NCBI GenBank assembly: GCA_036850595.1
Contig: CM072149.1
Span: forward strand, 1,464,001-1,528,000
Direction of reading: 5' to 3'
Source: Rhyacichthys aspro
Taxonomy: Eukaryota; Chordata; Actinopteri; Gobiiformes; Rhyacichthyidae
Length of the DNA: 64,000 nucleotides
Shown here: positions 47,401 through 57,955 of the stretch, piece after piece
Layout of the letters: each line of letters begins with the position of its first letter
How positions within the stretch are numbered: position 1 is the stretch's first letter
Translations under genes and position numbers: made by a program
Notes under the pieces: generated by a model
Database searches by the model: none
The model's input: only the letters and a program-made list of their open reading frames with translations
What the model was told of the DNA's origin: nothing

Positions 47401-50400
47401 AAACTGAAAAGTGGGGCCATAAAATCTTTTTATTTATTGATTGAGTTGAAATTAATGTCGGAATGGACTGGGCTGAGGGACACTCTGATTACATACAGCA
47501 AACCAGACTAATGTGCCATGTGTGTTCATCCATACTAGCGTCGATGTTCCTTGGAGGAAAGCGGCAGTTCAGTGAACGTACATGAAAGCTACTAGAAATA
47601 GCCGCTGGATACTTGTGTGGATTATTTATTTAAAAGTTTCAAAATTGTCAATAATGTTGTTGCTCTTCGAAGTTTGCTGTTGTCACTCAGATGTTTGTAT
47701 TGGTTGGTCAGTAGCCAATCAGAGGCCATTGAAAGTTCAGTATTATTCCATCATGTTTTAAAATGAGTCATACAATCAAGCACTTGTGTTGATTCTTGAG
47801 TCTCGATAAACTCTGTGGTGTGTGTTTGTTTGGAGGCGGAGCTTCCTGTCCTCAGTAGGTCCATGGCCCGACAGCGATAAGCCATTTCCATTCTGCATCA
47901 AAGCAATTACAGATTTGTGCTTCTATTTCTGGCGCCCCCCTCCTCTTCCTTCCTCTGCCCCCACCTTTACCCCCTCTGTCTGAACAACTCACCTTCTAGA
48001 AGCCCAGCCTTTGTGTTCAAGTCCTCCCTGCACCACTTTGCTGTAGTACATTCATCAACATTAACAGTATTAAATTACTATATACATAGAAATTATGCAG
48101 GATTTGTCTCTTTAGTCAGTTTTCTAATTGCCCGCTGTTAGTTTGGACCAATGATGTTAAGACGGTACTTTTTGGAATACAGGACTCAAAAGCAACACAG
48201 TTAAAGTGCTATCTTAAATCTTCACTAAAAATCTCCTGTGCCTAATAGAATTTGATAGCATAGCATGATACCGTTAGCCTGGCCAGCCAGACAGACGGCT
48301 TTCTCACAGTATTACATACAGAGAAAGTCAGTCTGGGATTGTCCAATCTGCTTCGTATTCTGCTCTGGCTCTTTCTTCCCGGCCAATCGTAGCGAAGGAG
48401 GCGGGATTTTGTTTCTCTTTCAAACGCAGGTTCAAAAATAAGCTCTGAACTCGATATTACACCCTTTGTCCTCAGATTTTTCTGACAAAAACAACAGAAG
48501 TCGTTCACCACCGAAGCATCTTCTCTCTTTAGACATCCTGGTATACTCTGTGGTTTGTTGACAAATAGAATCGGACGGTCGCTTTCCTTACGTCACATCC
48601 GAGGTTTCTCTGATTGGTTTACTCAGCGAGTGTTAGTCCCGCTCGTGGTCCCACCATGAAATCTTGTTTAAACCCTGCACTACCAGACGGATTTCAATTC
48701 AATTTTATTTGTATAGCCCAGTATGACAACAACAATTGTCTCAAAGGGCTTCACAGTAAATGAACACACAAGAAAGTAAATGCACAAACAGGCCCTGACC
48801 TTAGACCCTCCATCAGGGTGAGGAAAAACTCAAAAAACCAATGTGTCACTGACAGATAGTCAATTATAATAATTTCTACAATACAATGAGAAAGCCGTCT
48901 GGCTATGATACCTTATTTATTAGCTTTAACTTGTATCTACCCAGTCTGTCATTCATTTACACTCTTTTACGTCCTACTCACTCACAGTATACAGCCTAGC
49001 TCCTCGGTGGTGGAGAGGTTCGTGCACCCCGTTTGGGTGCAGGAAATTGGGGGTTTGAATCCCCCCCGGGAGCAACTCCAGCTACAGTCCCAGTCTGTGC
49101 CGGTCCCAAGCCCGGGAAAATGGAGAGGGTTGCACCAGAAAGGGATCCACTGTAAAAACACTGCCAAGATACTCATGCAAACTACTTTTGCTACTGCTGA
49201 CTGGACATTTTCAGGTTGCTCTTTTACCTTTAATACAGAGATGCTGTGCCAAGCATTCAAATTCATTGCAGATATTCATTTTCTAAACTATTACTATGTG
49301 AAAGGAGAAAGTCGTATTACTCAGGTCATATTGTCATCACAAACTTCGATAGAAACAAGATCAAAGACAACATGAATCCAACTTGTTTTTGTCTAAGCTC
49401 TTGAGAAAACTGTCCAGTCAATTGTGCAATACTTAAGACCCAAAGAAATATTAATCGTTTTGGCATCAGGACGCTTTTCAATTATAAAATGAAGAAGTAT
49501 GAAGTTGAGGTTAGTTGCATTTTATACCTTTTTTCTGCAGAAAAATACTGCTGACATCACAGAGACCGAGTCCAGGACATCGAAGCAGCTTTAGTCCTCA
49601 ATTGCACATCATCCCTCTCTCTGTACTTGCTTTCCTGCAGCGGCCTTCTTCCTCTGCGTTGTCGGCTCAGGATGCCAGGGGTTGAAAGTTCGCACGCAAG
49701 GCTCGCTGTGTGTGTGTGTGTGTGTGAGAGAGAGTGTGTGTGTTTATAGAGCTGGTTTCAAAGCGAGTAGCCTTTAAAGCTAATTGAGCGTGCCTCCATC
49801 AGTGCTGTTGTAGCAAATGAACTTCCTGAGAGCTCATTTTATTCTGGACCATCGTTTTACCGCGCTTCTACCATTGTTATTGCAAGGTTAATTGTGTCTA
49901 TGGTGTGATGTTGTTACTTTAAATCACATTAAAATAAATTTTCTTTTCCCTTCTCAATTTAAATTGTATGTTAAAATATGTACCTCTAGATTTTTTTTCC
50001 CTAACACTGAGTTTGACACCACTGCTTTAAATAGTACATTTTTGACAAATTTGGTTAAAATCGATGTCTTGACAGTGATTATTGGAATTTGACAATCCTC
50101 TAACTTTTCTTTGTCACAATGAACAAAAATATATCTGGGACCCATGCCTTCCATAATACTGTTGCTATGATGATGATTGAAACATACAACGCAAATAGGA
50201 AATCCACTGTTTGGCTGGTTTTGCAACAAGTGAGGGCTATAATGCCTCTACCAGCTGTAATGTTCCAGCCTTAGTAGCTGAGTGCATATTTCACACAAAA
50301 CAAAAGTAAAATTGATTTCATGTCACTTTATCTATTCATACAGATTAAATGTTCAGAGCTTAAAACATAGACGTGATTTTTTTACTGAGTCAGTCTGCTC

Positions 50401-53400
50401 TAAACTCACCGAAAGACTCTTTACACATCTTTATCTCTGCAGGATGTCCTTTTTGTCAGATACAAGCTGAGGGGCCCCAGAGTAATGTGTGTGTGTGTGT
50501 GTGTGTTGCATTCAGGGCATGGGAGCAGAGAGCGCTCCGGTACCTGGGCTGACCTGGCGTTCAGACAGAGGAATGTAAACACTGAGATGTCTCCCCCAGA
50601 CTCCAGTGTAACAGCAGAGGTCACAGGTCACGCTGAGGTAGAAATAATAAGTAAAGCAGTCTGTGTAGAGGTCACACATCCGTCATCTGGAAACGACCCT
50701 CAGGTGAACTCTACAACTATTCGTAACCAGGAAGAAGAAAGTTGATATACCCTGAAATGATAGCACTATTATTTACATTAAATCATTATTCACATTATTT
50801 GCCTTAAAAAAGTGTCACATGCTCTTTTAAGGAGATTACTAGTTCTTCAGTGTATGAAAAAAATGCATATCGGCCTTTATTTTGGTTAATCAAACTCAAA
50901 TTGTATTGCACCAGGGCTTCCCAGGGGGTACTATTGAACTATTTTGCACTGGCCAACTAGGAAACACCTAGAGCTTGATCTCTCACGTGGTTTGAAGTGA
51001 TTTTGCAGGATTGACAATAAGGATCTTCGTGATAACACACATCAGAGGATATTTCGCAGAAACTATTCCCTGTAAAGAGGCACAGACTGAAGAGACTGTG
51101 TTCAGGGGGTCAGGGGGTTTTTGACTTTGCTGTGGGTGGGCCTTCAGGGGAATAGTTGTGGTTGTCAGAGACTGTTGCAGGACGAAGGTTTATTATGGGA
51201 AAAATGATTTGCTGTGATTGTTTGTCATGCTGTGGTGCTTTTTTCTCTTTATTATGTACGTTTTTATTTTTGTACTTGAACAGACCGTGCTTAGTCAAAA
51301 ATATCCGCTGGTAATAAATCAAAATAGATGCCTAGCCTGCTGCTTTAACATCCAAGGCATATATACAGGGTTCGTACGGGTGCTTGAAATCCTTGAAAAT
51401 GCTTGAATTTGAATCTAGTGTTTTCAAGGTTGTTGAATTTTGAATAAAGTGCTTGAAAGTGCTTGAAATTTTGATTGTGTTGCTTTAATAATAATTCAAA
51501 CTTTTTTGTGTGTTTTGCACATAAAGAAAACAACAGTGCTCGTGTAAATTTACATCTTTTTGATCAGACAAGTTTCATTTTTGGGTGAACTATCCCTTGT
51601 TTTAAGTCTTTTTTATACCACAGTGGATTTAAATGAGAAAAACATATGTCAACGCGTATTACTGTAGTTGTAAGGTGCTTGAAAAACATGAAAACACACC
51701 TTGAAAGTGCTTGAAAAGTGCTGGAATTTGAACATAGAAAAGGTGTAAGAACCCTGTCTATAGATGGATGTTTTTAACAGATTAATGTTCCCTGCTAAAG
51801 TACACGGAGCTGATCTCACAATGTCACAGAGTCCTGCTGGTTCATGTTCAGACTTGATCGGGTACAGCCTCCGAGAGGGACCCCAGCCCCCTCCGTCCTG
51901 TTGTCCAAACACAGGAAGAACAATGACTCCATTCAATGGCTGAGTTTCAAAGTTCAAAGAAACCGCAAAGTGCTTTTGAGCGGCTCTTAGAAGATGGAGG
52001 GATGGGGGCTTTTGAATCATAGAGAGAAAGATGGTATTGGGTTTAAGGGGGTTCATGTTCTGTGGTCGGTGATTGCATAGTTTTTGCAGGAGGCATCTCA
52101 TACTTCAACTACACCTCGAGATTTTGACTTTTTTTTATAGTAATACTAATGTTAAGTAATATAGTTATTTGGAGTAGAGAGAAGATTTATGATAAAACAC
52201 AATCTAAATCTTTTTTGATGTGTTTTTATATAATGTTCTGCTTGTATGACTGCCCAGGAATACTTTACGTATGTAGGCTCTGCCATCAACACTAGTGCTG
52301 TCCAAAAGCAGAAATCTGGAGCATCACAAATAAAGATAAATGTGAACCAAAGAGTGCCATTTGCGCATGAGTGTACAACTTTGTCTCAAATCCGTGAATG
52401 TAACGGACACAGCTAAGACTGGTGTGTTTTGTCACAACGGAGGACTTTCTGCTGTGCACTTAAAGGAAAAAAAACTAGAGATGAGTTTAAAAATATGTCT
52501 GTGAAATGCCCGGTGCATTTATGTCACTGTTTTGTTGGAGTTCTTTAGACTAGACACAGATCATTTATCCTAGACATAGTGGACATATGATTGGACAACT
52601 TGTCTTTACATAAAACACTTGATTTGGTCTCAATAGGAACATCTTAACAGATAAATGTCTTGTCTTAACCATCATCCTGTAGTTTTAAGACTAAATTGAG
52701 CTTTTCCCTTATACAACCATATACTACATAGTTACAGAAATAATTGTGATAGTTCTTTATTAATAGTAAAAGCTTGGAGTTGGCCTTAAAAATTTCTCTT
52801 GCAGTAGTTATTGTAAAGAATGACTTACAATGGAAACAGTTTAATCATTTATCAGGTTATCCATACTGTACAGCCCTTTTTTTTTTTTTTTTTTCAAATG
52901 AGTGTTACCAATAAAACGTATTATTATGAATGTTATGTCATCTAATTGTCATGTTTCTTCAGCCAACGGGCATAATGGCCTCAGTTTGACGCTGCCCTCT
53001 ACAGCCTCCTGCTCAGGAGCGTCTCGGGTCACGTCCATTGATGGTGTCAACTTCTCTGAGGGAGACCTGCTTCTCCAGGTCAGCTCAAACACTATAATAA
53101 TTTGAATATATGACTGTAATATTATTTATGACCTAAAAACTACTACTGTTTTTTTTATCTGCAGGCTCTGAATGGTTTTGTGTTGGTGGTGACAGCTGAG
53201 GGCTATGTCTTCTACATATCCCCCACCATCCAGGATTTTCTAGGATTTCATCAGGTAAGGAACTAACTCAAAAAGATTTGTAAATCTGAAAAGAGTAATT
53301 GTATCAAGCATGTTAAATGCAAAAATATTCAGTAAAAGCTTTGAAAGAAGGCATCTGGACAAAAAAAACTAAGGTAGAACACAGTTTGTCCCTCGTCCCA

Positions 53401-56400
53401 GGAACAGTTCTTAGGAAGAAGAAACATCTTCTCCTTTAAGCATATATCTAGATGCCTTCTTTGAAACCTTTTAGGGAAATTAAATGTAAATGCTAAATAT
53501 ATGGTGAGTGACATCAAAAACAATAATGTTTCAAATGAATCCCTCTGTGTTTAGTCGGACGTGGTCCATCAGAGTGTGTTTGAACTGATCCATACAGACG
53601 ACCGCGCTCTGTTCAGACAGCAGCTTCACTTTGCTCTGGATCCTAACACCACAGACAGTGAGTACCCCAGTATCTTGTTACTTTGTCTATACCTCATTTA
53701 AATCATTAAATGTCTGAATCACTTTTTTTCTTAGTGGGTTTTATGGAGTTTTACATGATACTACACCCAAAAAGCTAAGCATTGTAGCAAACACATTGAA
53801 AGTTTTAATGAACTAATCGTGGATAGATCTTTCACACTCGGCACAACCGTGAGATGTCAGCCAAATGGCATGAACAAGGGACGTGGCTCTCATAGCAACA
53901 CTTGATAAAATGTGAAACCAAAAGTCACTGGAGCAGACACATGTATCACAATAAAGTGATGATCTATGGATCCAAAAAAACATCACAGCAAGAACCGTGT
54001 GGTGTAAAGGTTTGTTGAAAGTATTCACAATATATATTAAACATCCAAACATTTATTTTCTATACAGGTGACCAGAGTTCTGCTGATATTAGCAGCAATG
54101 TTGTGACCTATGACCCCAAACTCATCCCTCAAGAAAACTCGTCCTTCCTGGAGCGCAACTTCTGCTGCCGTTTCCGCTGTCTGCTTGACAACTCATCTGG
54201 GTTTCTGGTAATTGTCATTTTCCTCCAGAACACACTGACAGTGATGTGGCAGAGAAACAACTTGTGGAAATGATGGAAAAAGGTTTTTAACTCCAAAATA
54301 ATAAGAAAATGAAGTCTTTTATCAGACTGAGCACAACTGGTGCTGCAATAGTTTGGGGACTCCATCTAGTGGTGCCAATGCAGTATTACATTTGATGTTA
54401 TTGTGTTCTTTTACACATACAGTAGATTTTACAATATATGTTAATATGAAAAAAAAAAAAACCTCAGCCCTCCTCTATCACCAAGGTTGAAATTTCTTGT
54501 CTTAAAGCCTAGTATCGAGCAAGTCCAGTCAGTTTCTGTGTTTCTTCAGGCGATGAACTTCTACGGCCGGCTGAAGTTCCTCCACGGTCAGAACAGCCGC
54601 TCAAAGGACGGGACATTGGCTCCTCCACAACTTGCTCTCTTTGCCGTCGCAACTCCACTGCAGCCACCGTCAATTTTGGAGGTCCGGACCAAGACACTCC
54701 TTTTTCAGACAAAACACAAGCTGGACTTCGCACCAATGGGCATTTGCACGAGGTAACACACCCAGAAACACATGTTTAAATATGCATACAGAGAAAGAGA
54801 TGCACATACGTAATCTGTATTTACTGTATCTGTACTCTGTAATCTGTACTGCCATGGAAATGGTGAAAAAGAGCGGTGGCTGTGTCACATTTGGCAGTTT
54901 GAGTTGATGTGAACACTGTTCCTTTTCAGGGGAAAGGTGGTCCTGGGCTACACTGAGACTGAGCTCTGTACAAAGGGTTCTGGCTACCACTTTGTCCATG
55001 CTGCTGACATGATGTACTGTGCAGACCAGCACTTGAAGAGTAAGTCATTGTGTGCTCAGTGTCTTAAGATGAAAATATTGCTAGATAATGCATTAGACTT
55101 TATATCTGACCTTTTCACTTATCTGATTTTGTTTGAAATGCAGTGATGAAGACAGGAGAAAGTGGATTTTCCGTCTTCCGACTGCTGACCAAAACAGGGA
55201 CATGGGTCTGGGTCCAGGCCAATGCCAGACTGGTCTTTAAAGGAGGGAAACCAGATTTCATTGTCGCTCGACAGAGAGCTTTAACGTAAGTTAAAGTCAG
55301 AAGAGATGCATGCTTTTCTGTGGCTTCACCTAAATAAATGTACTTTTTGTTCATTTTTGTTAATGTTCAGATCAAGGAATCTATAATTAAACCTTATTAG
55401 AATGTTTGAATCTGTTGTGAAATTATGAATATGGGGCTCAGTGGCACAGTAGGTAGAGCCAGAAGGTTGGCGGTTCGATTCCTGTTCTCTCCATTCATAC
55501 TGTCGTTGTGTCCTTGGGCAAGACACTTCACCCACCTTACCTCCAGTGTTTGTGACACTGGTGAATGAATGTGTGAGTATGTTTGGTGGTGGTCAGAGAG
55601 GCCGTAGGTGCAGAATAGCTGCCACGTCTCTGTCAGTCTGTCAGACAGGGTAGTTTACCACCACCAGTAGGCACCTGCTGTACAAATCTAATCTATTATT
55701 AATAGTTAAATACTATATATTACACAACACATGACTGCTTCTTTTTTATTGGCAGAAATGAAGAAGGCGAAGAGCACTTACGTCTGCGGCGCCTCCAACT
55801 GCCATTCAACTTTTCCACCAGAGAGGCCTTGCTGTACGACCTGGCCCCCTCTATCAATGTTCCAGAGCCATGCTCAGCACCAAAGCAGAGGAAGATAGAA
55901 GACTGCTCTGTGAGCCCTAACTCCATCCTGGGCAGCATGCTGAGCCAGGAAAAGTCCCTCTACTGCGAACACAACAACCTCAGCTTACTCAACGATGTGG
56001 CCTTTAAAGACACCTTTGCCACTCTTAATGTTCCTGGGGATGTCTGGCAGCAAGGCTCCAAACCTGCTGTGGGGAGACTGATGAAGACCGAGTCCACAGT
56101 TGAGGACATGATGGAGACCCTACAGCAGATCCTTGGGGACAACAGCCTGGTCTCCACTCTGGATGTGGATCCTGAGGAACTCAAGAGCTGGGAAAGTACT
56201 CTTCTGAAGATGAGTGTCACCAGCCCTGAAATGAGTGAGGACCTGAACAGCATCATTAGCAATGACATTCTGTCCTACATGGAAGAGCAACTCCAAAAGG
56301 AAGGGGCCTTTGAGTTCCCAGATCAGCTTGATGACATACAAGAAAGTTTGTCCTCGCTGGATCCCCACAATCACACTCATGAGCAAGAAATGGTACAGGA

Positions 56401-57955
56401 CTTTCCTATGGACTCTCAGAGTCAAATATTGCCAGAAGTGTTGGAAACAGAACCAGTCCAGTGCACAACAGAACTTAGCCACATGGACCTTCCTCGGTTT
56501 AGTGGCCCTGGTTTGAATGGTCCAACCTTTCAGCCAACAGTGCCACTGTCTCATAGTTTTCAAGTGGAAACCCCAAACAAGAACTGCACTCAAGGGGTCT
56601 TTAACCCATCTCTGGAACCATCCTTCCAGTTTGCTCAGACACAGAATCAGGGGACCTTTTTTAACAGTAATGTTGGATTGTCAGTCAACCAAGCCTCACC
56701 TAACCATGTTCAGCCCACACAAACTATACTTTCACCTCCATTTAGCCACCCTGACCTGGGAAAGCCTAGCCTGCCAGCCCTCCATCGGAACCAAAATGTA
56801 CAGAGACACTTGAATCCTGGGTTAAATATTCCTAGTCAACAATGGAACTGTCCTGTCCCAAAGCAGACTGGCACTTTTGTAAAACCATACAACAAAAATA
56901 TTTCAAACAAAAAAACTGCTGCAAATTCCCATTCTTTATCTTCATCAGGGAGCTACCAGGGCTACACATTTCACACAAACAGCAGTGACAACCAGAGGCA
57001 GTCCTGGTCCCTCAATCAACAGCAACACAACACAGTTTCAAATGGATACCATCATAGTGGCCTTGACCAAATTTCAGGATTACATGGGAATACTGTTCCT
57101 GGAGTGGAGAGAGCAGCATTCAGGGCTCCGGAGAATTCAGATGGTTTACTTCAGTGGGATATGGACTCCTTACCTCTGACCACCTCCAGCAGTTGTATGT
57201 TCACAAAGCCCATGCACACAGTGCCTGTCAATGGAGTACACCTGAGTGCAGGGGGCACTGGGCAGAACCACACTGACCAGGGCCCCTCCAGACCCTACTG
57301 CCTTTACCAGGACCAGCCTGAAGTGGACGAAGCGCTGCTGTCCTCCCAAAAAACCTCTGCTCTCAGTGTGGACAGCCTGCTCATGCAACAACAGCCATAC
57401 CCTAACTTCAGCCAACAGATGCAGGTAAACGTGAGTTCTCTCCGACAGAGACCCTCACCTAGTCAGAAGATCAGAGTGGAAATGTCAGGAAGGTTTCTCA
57501 GTAATATGTAGTGGCTTTAAACTTTAAAAAAGTAATGCACACATGTGTATGTCTGTGTCTCGATTAATAAGAATGTGTAAAGCCTGTCAGTGTGATTATC
57601 CTCAACTCAGAATTCATGTTGTTGCATTAAACAAATACACTGCATATTGCCTGATGCAGCCCCACTTGAACAACAAAAGAAGACAAACACTTATGCAGAT
57701 GCTTTTAAGGTTTAATGTCAGCACTATTCTCATAATTGTAATGGTTCTGAGATCAGTAGAATCATGTCTGTGTCCAGTATAAAGCTGATAAATGAGGCCT
57801 GTTGTTTTACTCTGAAATAATGCAGTTCAGATGCTCATTTCTGTTTTTTTTTTTCTGTCCATCTGCAGATAAACAGCTGTCCTGTTGTAGGAAATGGAGG
57901 CTTCCCCATGTCTTCTATGCCCAGTGGCAGCACTTACTACTCGGAGAACAGATAG
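32409..57955 (+). CDS. ahr1: Aryl hydrocarbon receptor (fish AHR1-like)
   Basis: Ligand-activated bHLH-PAS transcription factor: it binds dioxins and other aromatic ligands in the cytosol, enters the nucleus, pairs with ARNT and binds GCGTG elements. Eleven exons join in frame: 32409-32461, 38497-38684, 52963-53078, 53165-53254, 53555-53657, 54068-54207, 54550-54752, 54930-55039, 55144-55285, 55756-57424 and 57869-57955 (2901 bases, 966 residues). A basic N-terminal NLS (KKRKKPVQK) and bHLH (SNPSKRHRDRLNGELDKL, then LDKLSVLRLSVGYL) are followed by PAS-A (from LLLQALNGFVLVVTAEGYVF) and PAS-B (about 265-385, KHKLDF, VLGYTETELCTKGSGY). A long transactivation exon with Gln-rich stretches (NQQQHN, MQQQQPYPNFSQQMQ) ends the protein. 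The class AHR1 is favoured by the N-terminus and GYLKVKSFF; AHR2 is not excluded. Confidence 0.93.
33830..34160 (+). promoter_or_regulatory. CpG-richer block with two consensus XREs in AHR intron 1
   Basis: TCTCACGCAA at 33952-33961 and again at 34148-34157. Their reverse complement TTGCGTGAGA matches the XRE consensus (T/G)NGCGTG(A/C)(G/C)A at every position. A further GCGTG core is at 33886-33890, and another with GCGTGAGA at 32566-32573. The block could be an enhancer or alternative promoter through which AHR or AHR repressor acts on this gene. Use is inferred, not shown. Confidence 0.5.
34161..36120. other. AHR intron 1 interior
   Basis: AT-rich intron sequence with no exon, RNA gene or recognisable element. 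Confidence 0.5.
36121..36646 (-). mobile_element. Minisatellite-bearing hAT-like element in AHR intron 1, reverse
   Basis: On the + strand it begins with the inverted tail (CAGGGGCCGAAGGTGGTGACATTTG), then a degenerate array (GATTTGAACAGGTTTTAGATGG) at about 36240-36590, and ends AAAACCTAGTGCCGCAAACA as in 19178-19200. Both terminal repeats are lost. Confidence 0.7.
36647..38496. other. AHR intron 1, 3' part
   Basis: No gene seen. A GC-richer stretch at about 37180-37440 has ORFs on both strands but no splice-supported coding signal. A (TTTA)n run at about 38462-38481 precedes the exon 2 acceptor. Confidence 0.5.
38497..38684 (+). CDS. ahr1: AHR exon 2 (bHLH)
   Basis: Acceptor CCCTTAG; the codon split with exon 1 gives Ile. 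It encodes the whole basic helix-loop-helix, including the AHR-specific basic sequence NPSKRHRDRLN that reads GCGTG with ARNT. Donor GTCAGT. Intron 2 is about 14.3 kb and contains the 7-kb duplicated segment. Confidence 0.93.
38800..39553 (+). mobile_element. Minisatellite-bearing hAT-like element at start of AHR intron 2
   Basis: It begins CATGTCAAACG, then a diverged head and an array of 21-bp units from about 38925 to 39425, and ends in the family tail (GGAGGAAATTAATGTTAAAG to CTTCGGCCCCTGAAA). The right terminal repeat is missing. The 39423 end onwards is also present at position 1 of the window, so the duplication includes part of this element. Confidence 0.75.
39423..46427. repeat. 7-kb duplicated segment, copy 2 (inside AHR intron 2)
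   Basis: Direct repeat of 1-7032, about 39.4 kb downstream. Here the segment is continuous with flanking intron on both sides: the left edge falls within a minisatellite-bearing hAT-like element and the right edge runs on into GC-richer intron sequence from 46428. Copy 2 is slightly shorter (7005 against 7032 bases). The divergence, a few percent by eye and largely small indels, is of the size expected between alleles or after a recent duplication. Confidence 0.95.
41709..42018. promoter_or_regulatory. GC-richer block with ARE/MARE-like site in AHR intron 2, copy 2
   Basis: Same block as 2221-2530, here lying inside AHR intron 2. The ARE/AP-1-like GCTGAGTCAC is at 41894-41903 and the GCGTG core at 41992-41996. 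AHR and NRF2 are known to cross-regulate in mammals, so an NRF2-type site in an AHR intron would make sense, but nothing here shows that it is used. Confidence 0.35.
46428..46645. promoter_or_regulatory. GC-richer block in AHR intron 2 just right of the duplication edge
   Basis: Composition rises sharply from about 46470 to 46630, with CACGCAAC (a GCGTG core on the - strand, 46462-46466). It is the sequence replaced by the gap in copy 1. Enhancer function is only a guess. Confidence 0.25.
46646..48687. other. AHR intron 2 interior
   Basis: No gene. A pyrimidine-rich tract lies at 47930-47985. Short ORFs are not supported. Confidence 0.5.
48688..48850 (+). repeat. Dispersed fish repeat (TTTTATTTGTATAGCCCA type)
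   Basis: It begins TTCAATTCAATTTTATTTGT, continues with CTCAAAGGGCTTCACAGTAA and CCTTAGACCCTCCATCAGGG, and ends GAGGAAAAACTC. This phrase order is common in many percomorph genomes; I recall it as an interspersed element of uncertain class. Confidence 0.55.
49000..49175 (+). mobile_element. tRNA-derived SINE
   Basis: A tRNA-like head with a B-box-like GGGTTTGAATCCC near 49051-49063, then the tail GTGCCGGTCCCAAGCCCGGG ... GAGGGTTGCACCAGAAAGGG ... ATCCACTGTAAAAAC. That tail is shared with a common family of fish retroposons. It lies in AHR intron 2. Confidence 0.55.
49706..49743. repeat. (TG)n microsatellite, interrupted by (GA)n
   Basis: About 10 TG units, then GAGAGAGA, then TG units again. 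A second short TG run lies at 50487-50505. Confidence 0.9.
49744..51365. other. AHR intron 2 interior
   Basis: No gene or recognised element. GAGTTTGACACCACTG at about 50009-50024 is an isolated hAT-like terminal sequence without the rest of the element. Confidence 0.5.
51366..51756 (+). mobile_element. hAT-type MITE (CAGGGTTC family), copy B, in AHR intron 2
   Basis: CAGGGTTCGTACGGGTGC at the left, GGTGTAAGAACCCTG at the right, and internal TGCTTGAAA motifs; largely the same sequence as 11074-11492. Flanks CATATATA and TCTATAGA match at only five of eight positions, so the target duplication is decayed or absent. Confidence 0.8.
51757..52962. other. AHR intron 2, 3' end
   Basis: No gene. 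A poly(T) run at about 52878-52894 lies 70 bases before the exon 3 acceptor. Confidence 0.5.
52963..55285 (+). CDS. ahr1: AHR exons 3-9 (PAS-A and PAS-B)
   Basis: Seven compact exons with clean GT-AG borders. Exons 3-6 carry PAS-A (ALNGFVLVVTAEGYVFYISP, ELIHTDDRALFRQQLHFALDP, ENSSFLERNFCCRFRCLLDN). Exons 7-9 carry PAS-B, the Hsp90- and ligand-binding domain (LFQTKHKLDFAPMGI, GYHFVHAADMMYCADQH, TWVWVQANARLVFKGGKPDF). Val320 and Ala376 occupy the positions of avian residues 324 and 380, which are known to tune dioxin affinity. Confidence 0.93.
55434..55685 (+). mobile_element. tRNA-derived SINE in AHR intron 9
   Basis: The head resembles a tRNA gene (GGCTCAGTGGCACAGTAGGT as A box region, GGCGGTTCGATTCC as B box). 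The body has GTTGTGTCCTTGGGCAAGAC and GTTTGGTGGTGGTCAGAGAG, both typical of a common fish SINE. It is decayed, not an active tRNA gene. Confidence 0.7.
55756..57424 (+). CDS. ahr1: AHR exon 10 (transactivation domain)
   Basis: A long exon, 1669 bases, encoding the end of PAS-B (NEEGEEHLRLRRLQLPFNFS) and the acidic, then Gln/Ser/Asn-rich activation region. It ends after QQMQ at a GTAAAC donor in phase 0. Without splicing there, the frame stays open for 28 more codons to a TAG at 57509-57511. Confidence 0.9.
57869..57955 (+). CDS. ahr1: AHR exon 11 (C-terminal tail)
   Basis: Follows a strong polypyrimidine tract and CTGCAG acceptor. In phase with exon 10 it encodes INSCPVVGNGGFPMSSM and ends TYYSENR before TAG. 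The NxCP...NG pattern resembles the last exon of other fish AHRs, which supports this end over the read-through one. Confidence 0.75.
   Translation: MNSCPVVGNGGFPMSSMPSGSTYYSENR

Noticed and set aside
49010..49075. Possible tRNA gene
   Set aside because: Only a B-box-like segment is good; the sequence continues into a retroposon tail.
55434..55520. Possible tRNA gene
   Set aside because: A and B boxes are present, but the acceptor stem does not pair and a SINE body follows.
56120..56593. 157-codon - strand ORF opposite AHR exon 10
   Set aside because: Antisense shadow of a long coding exon.
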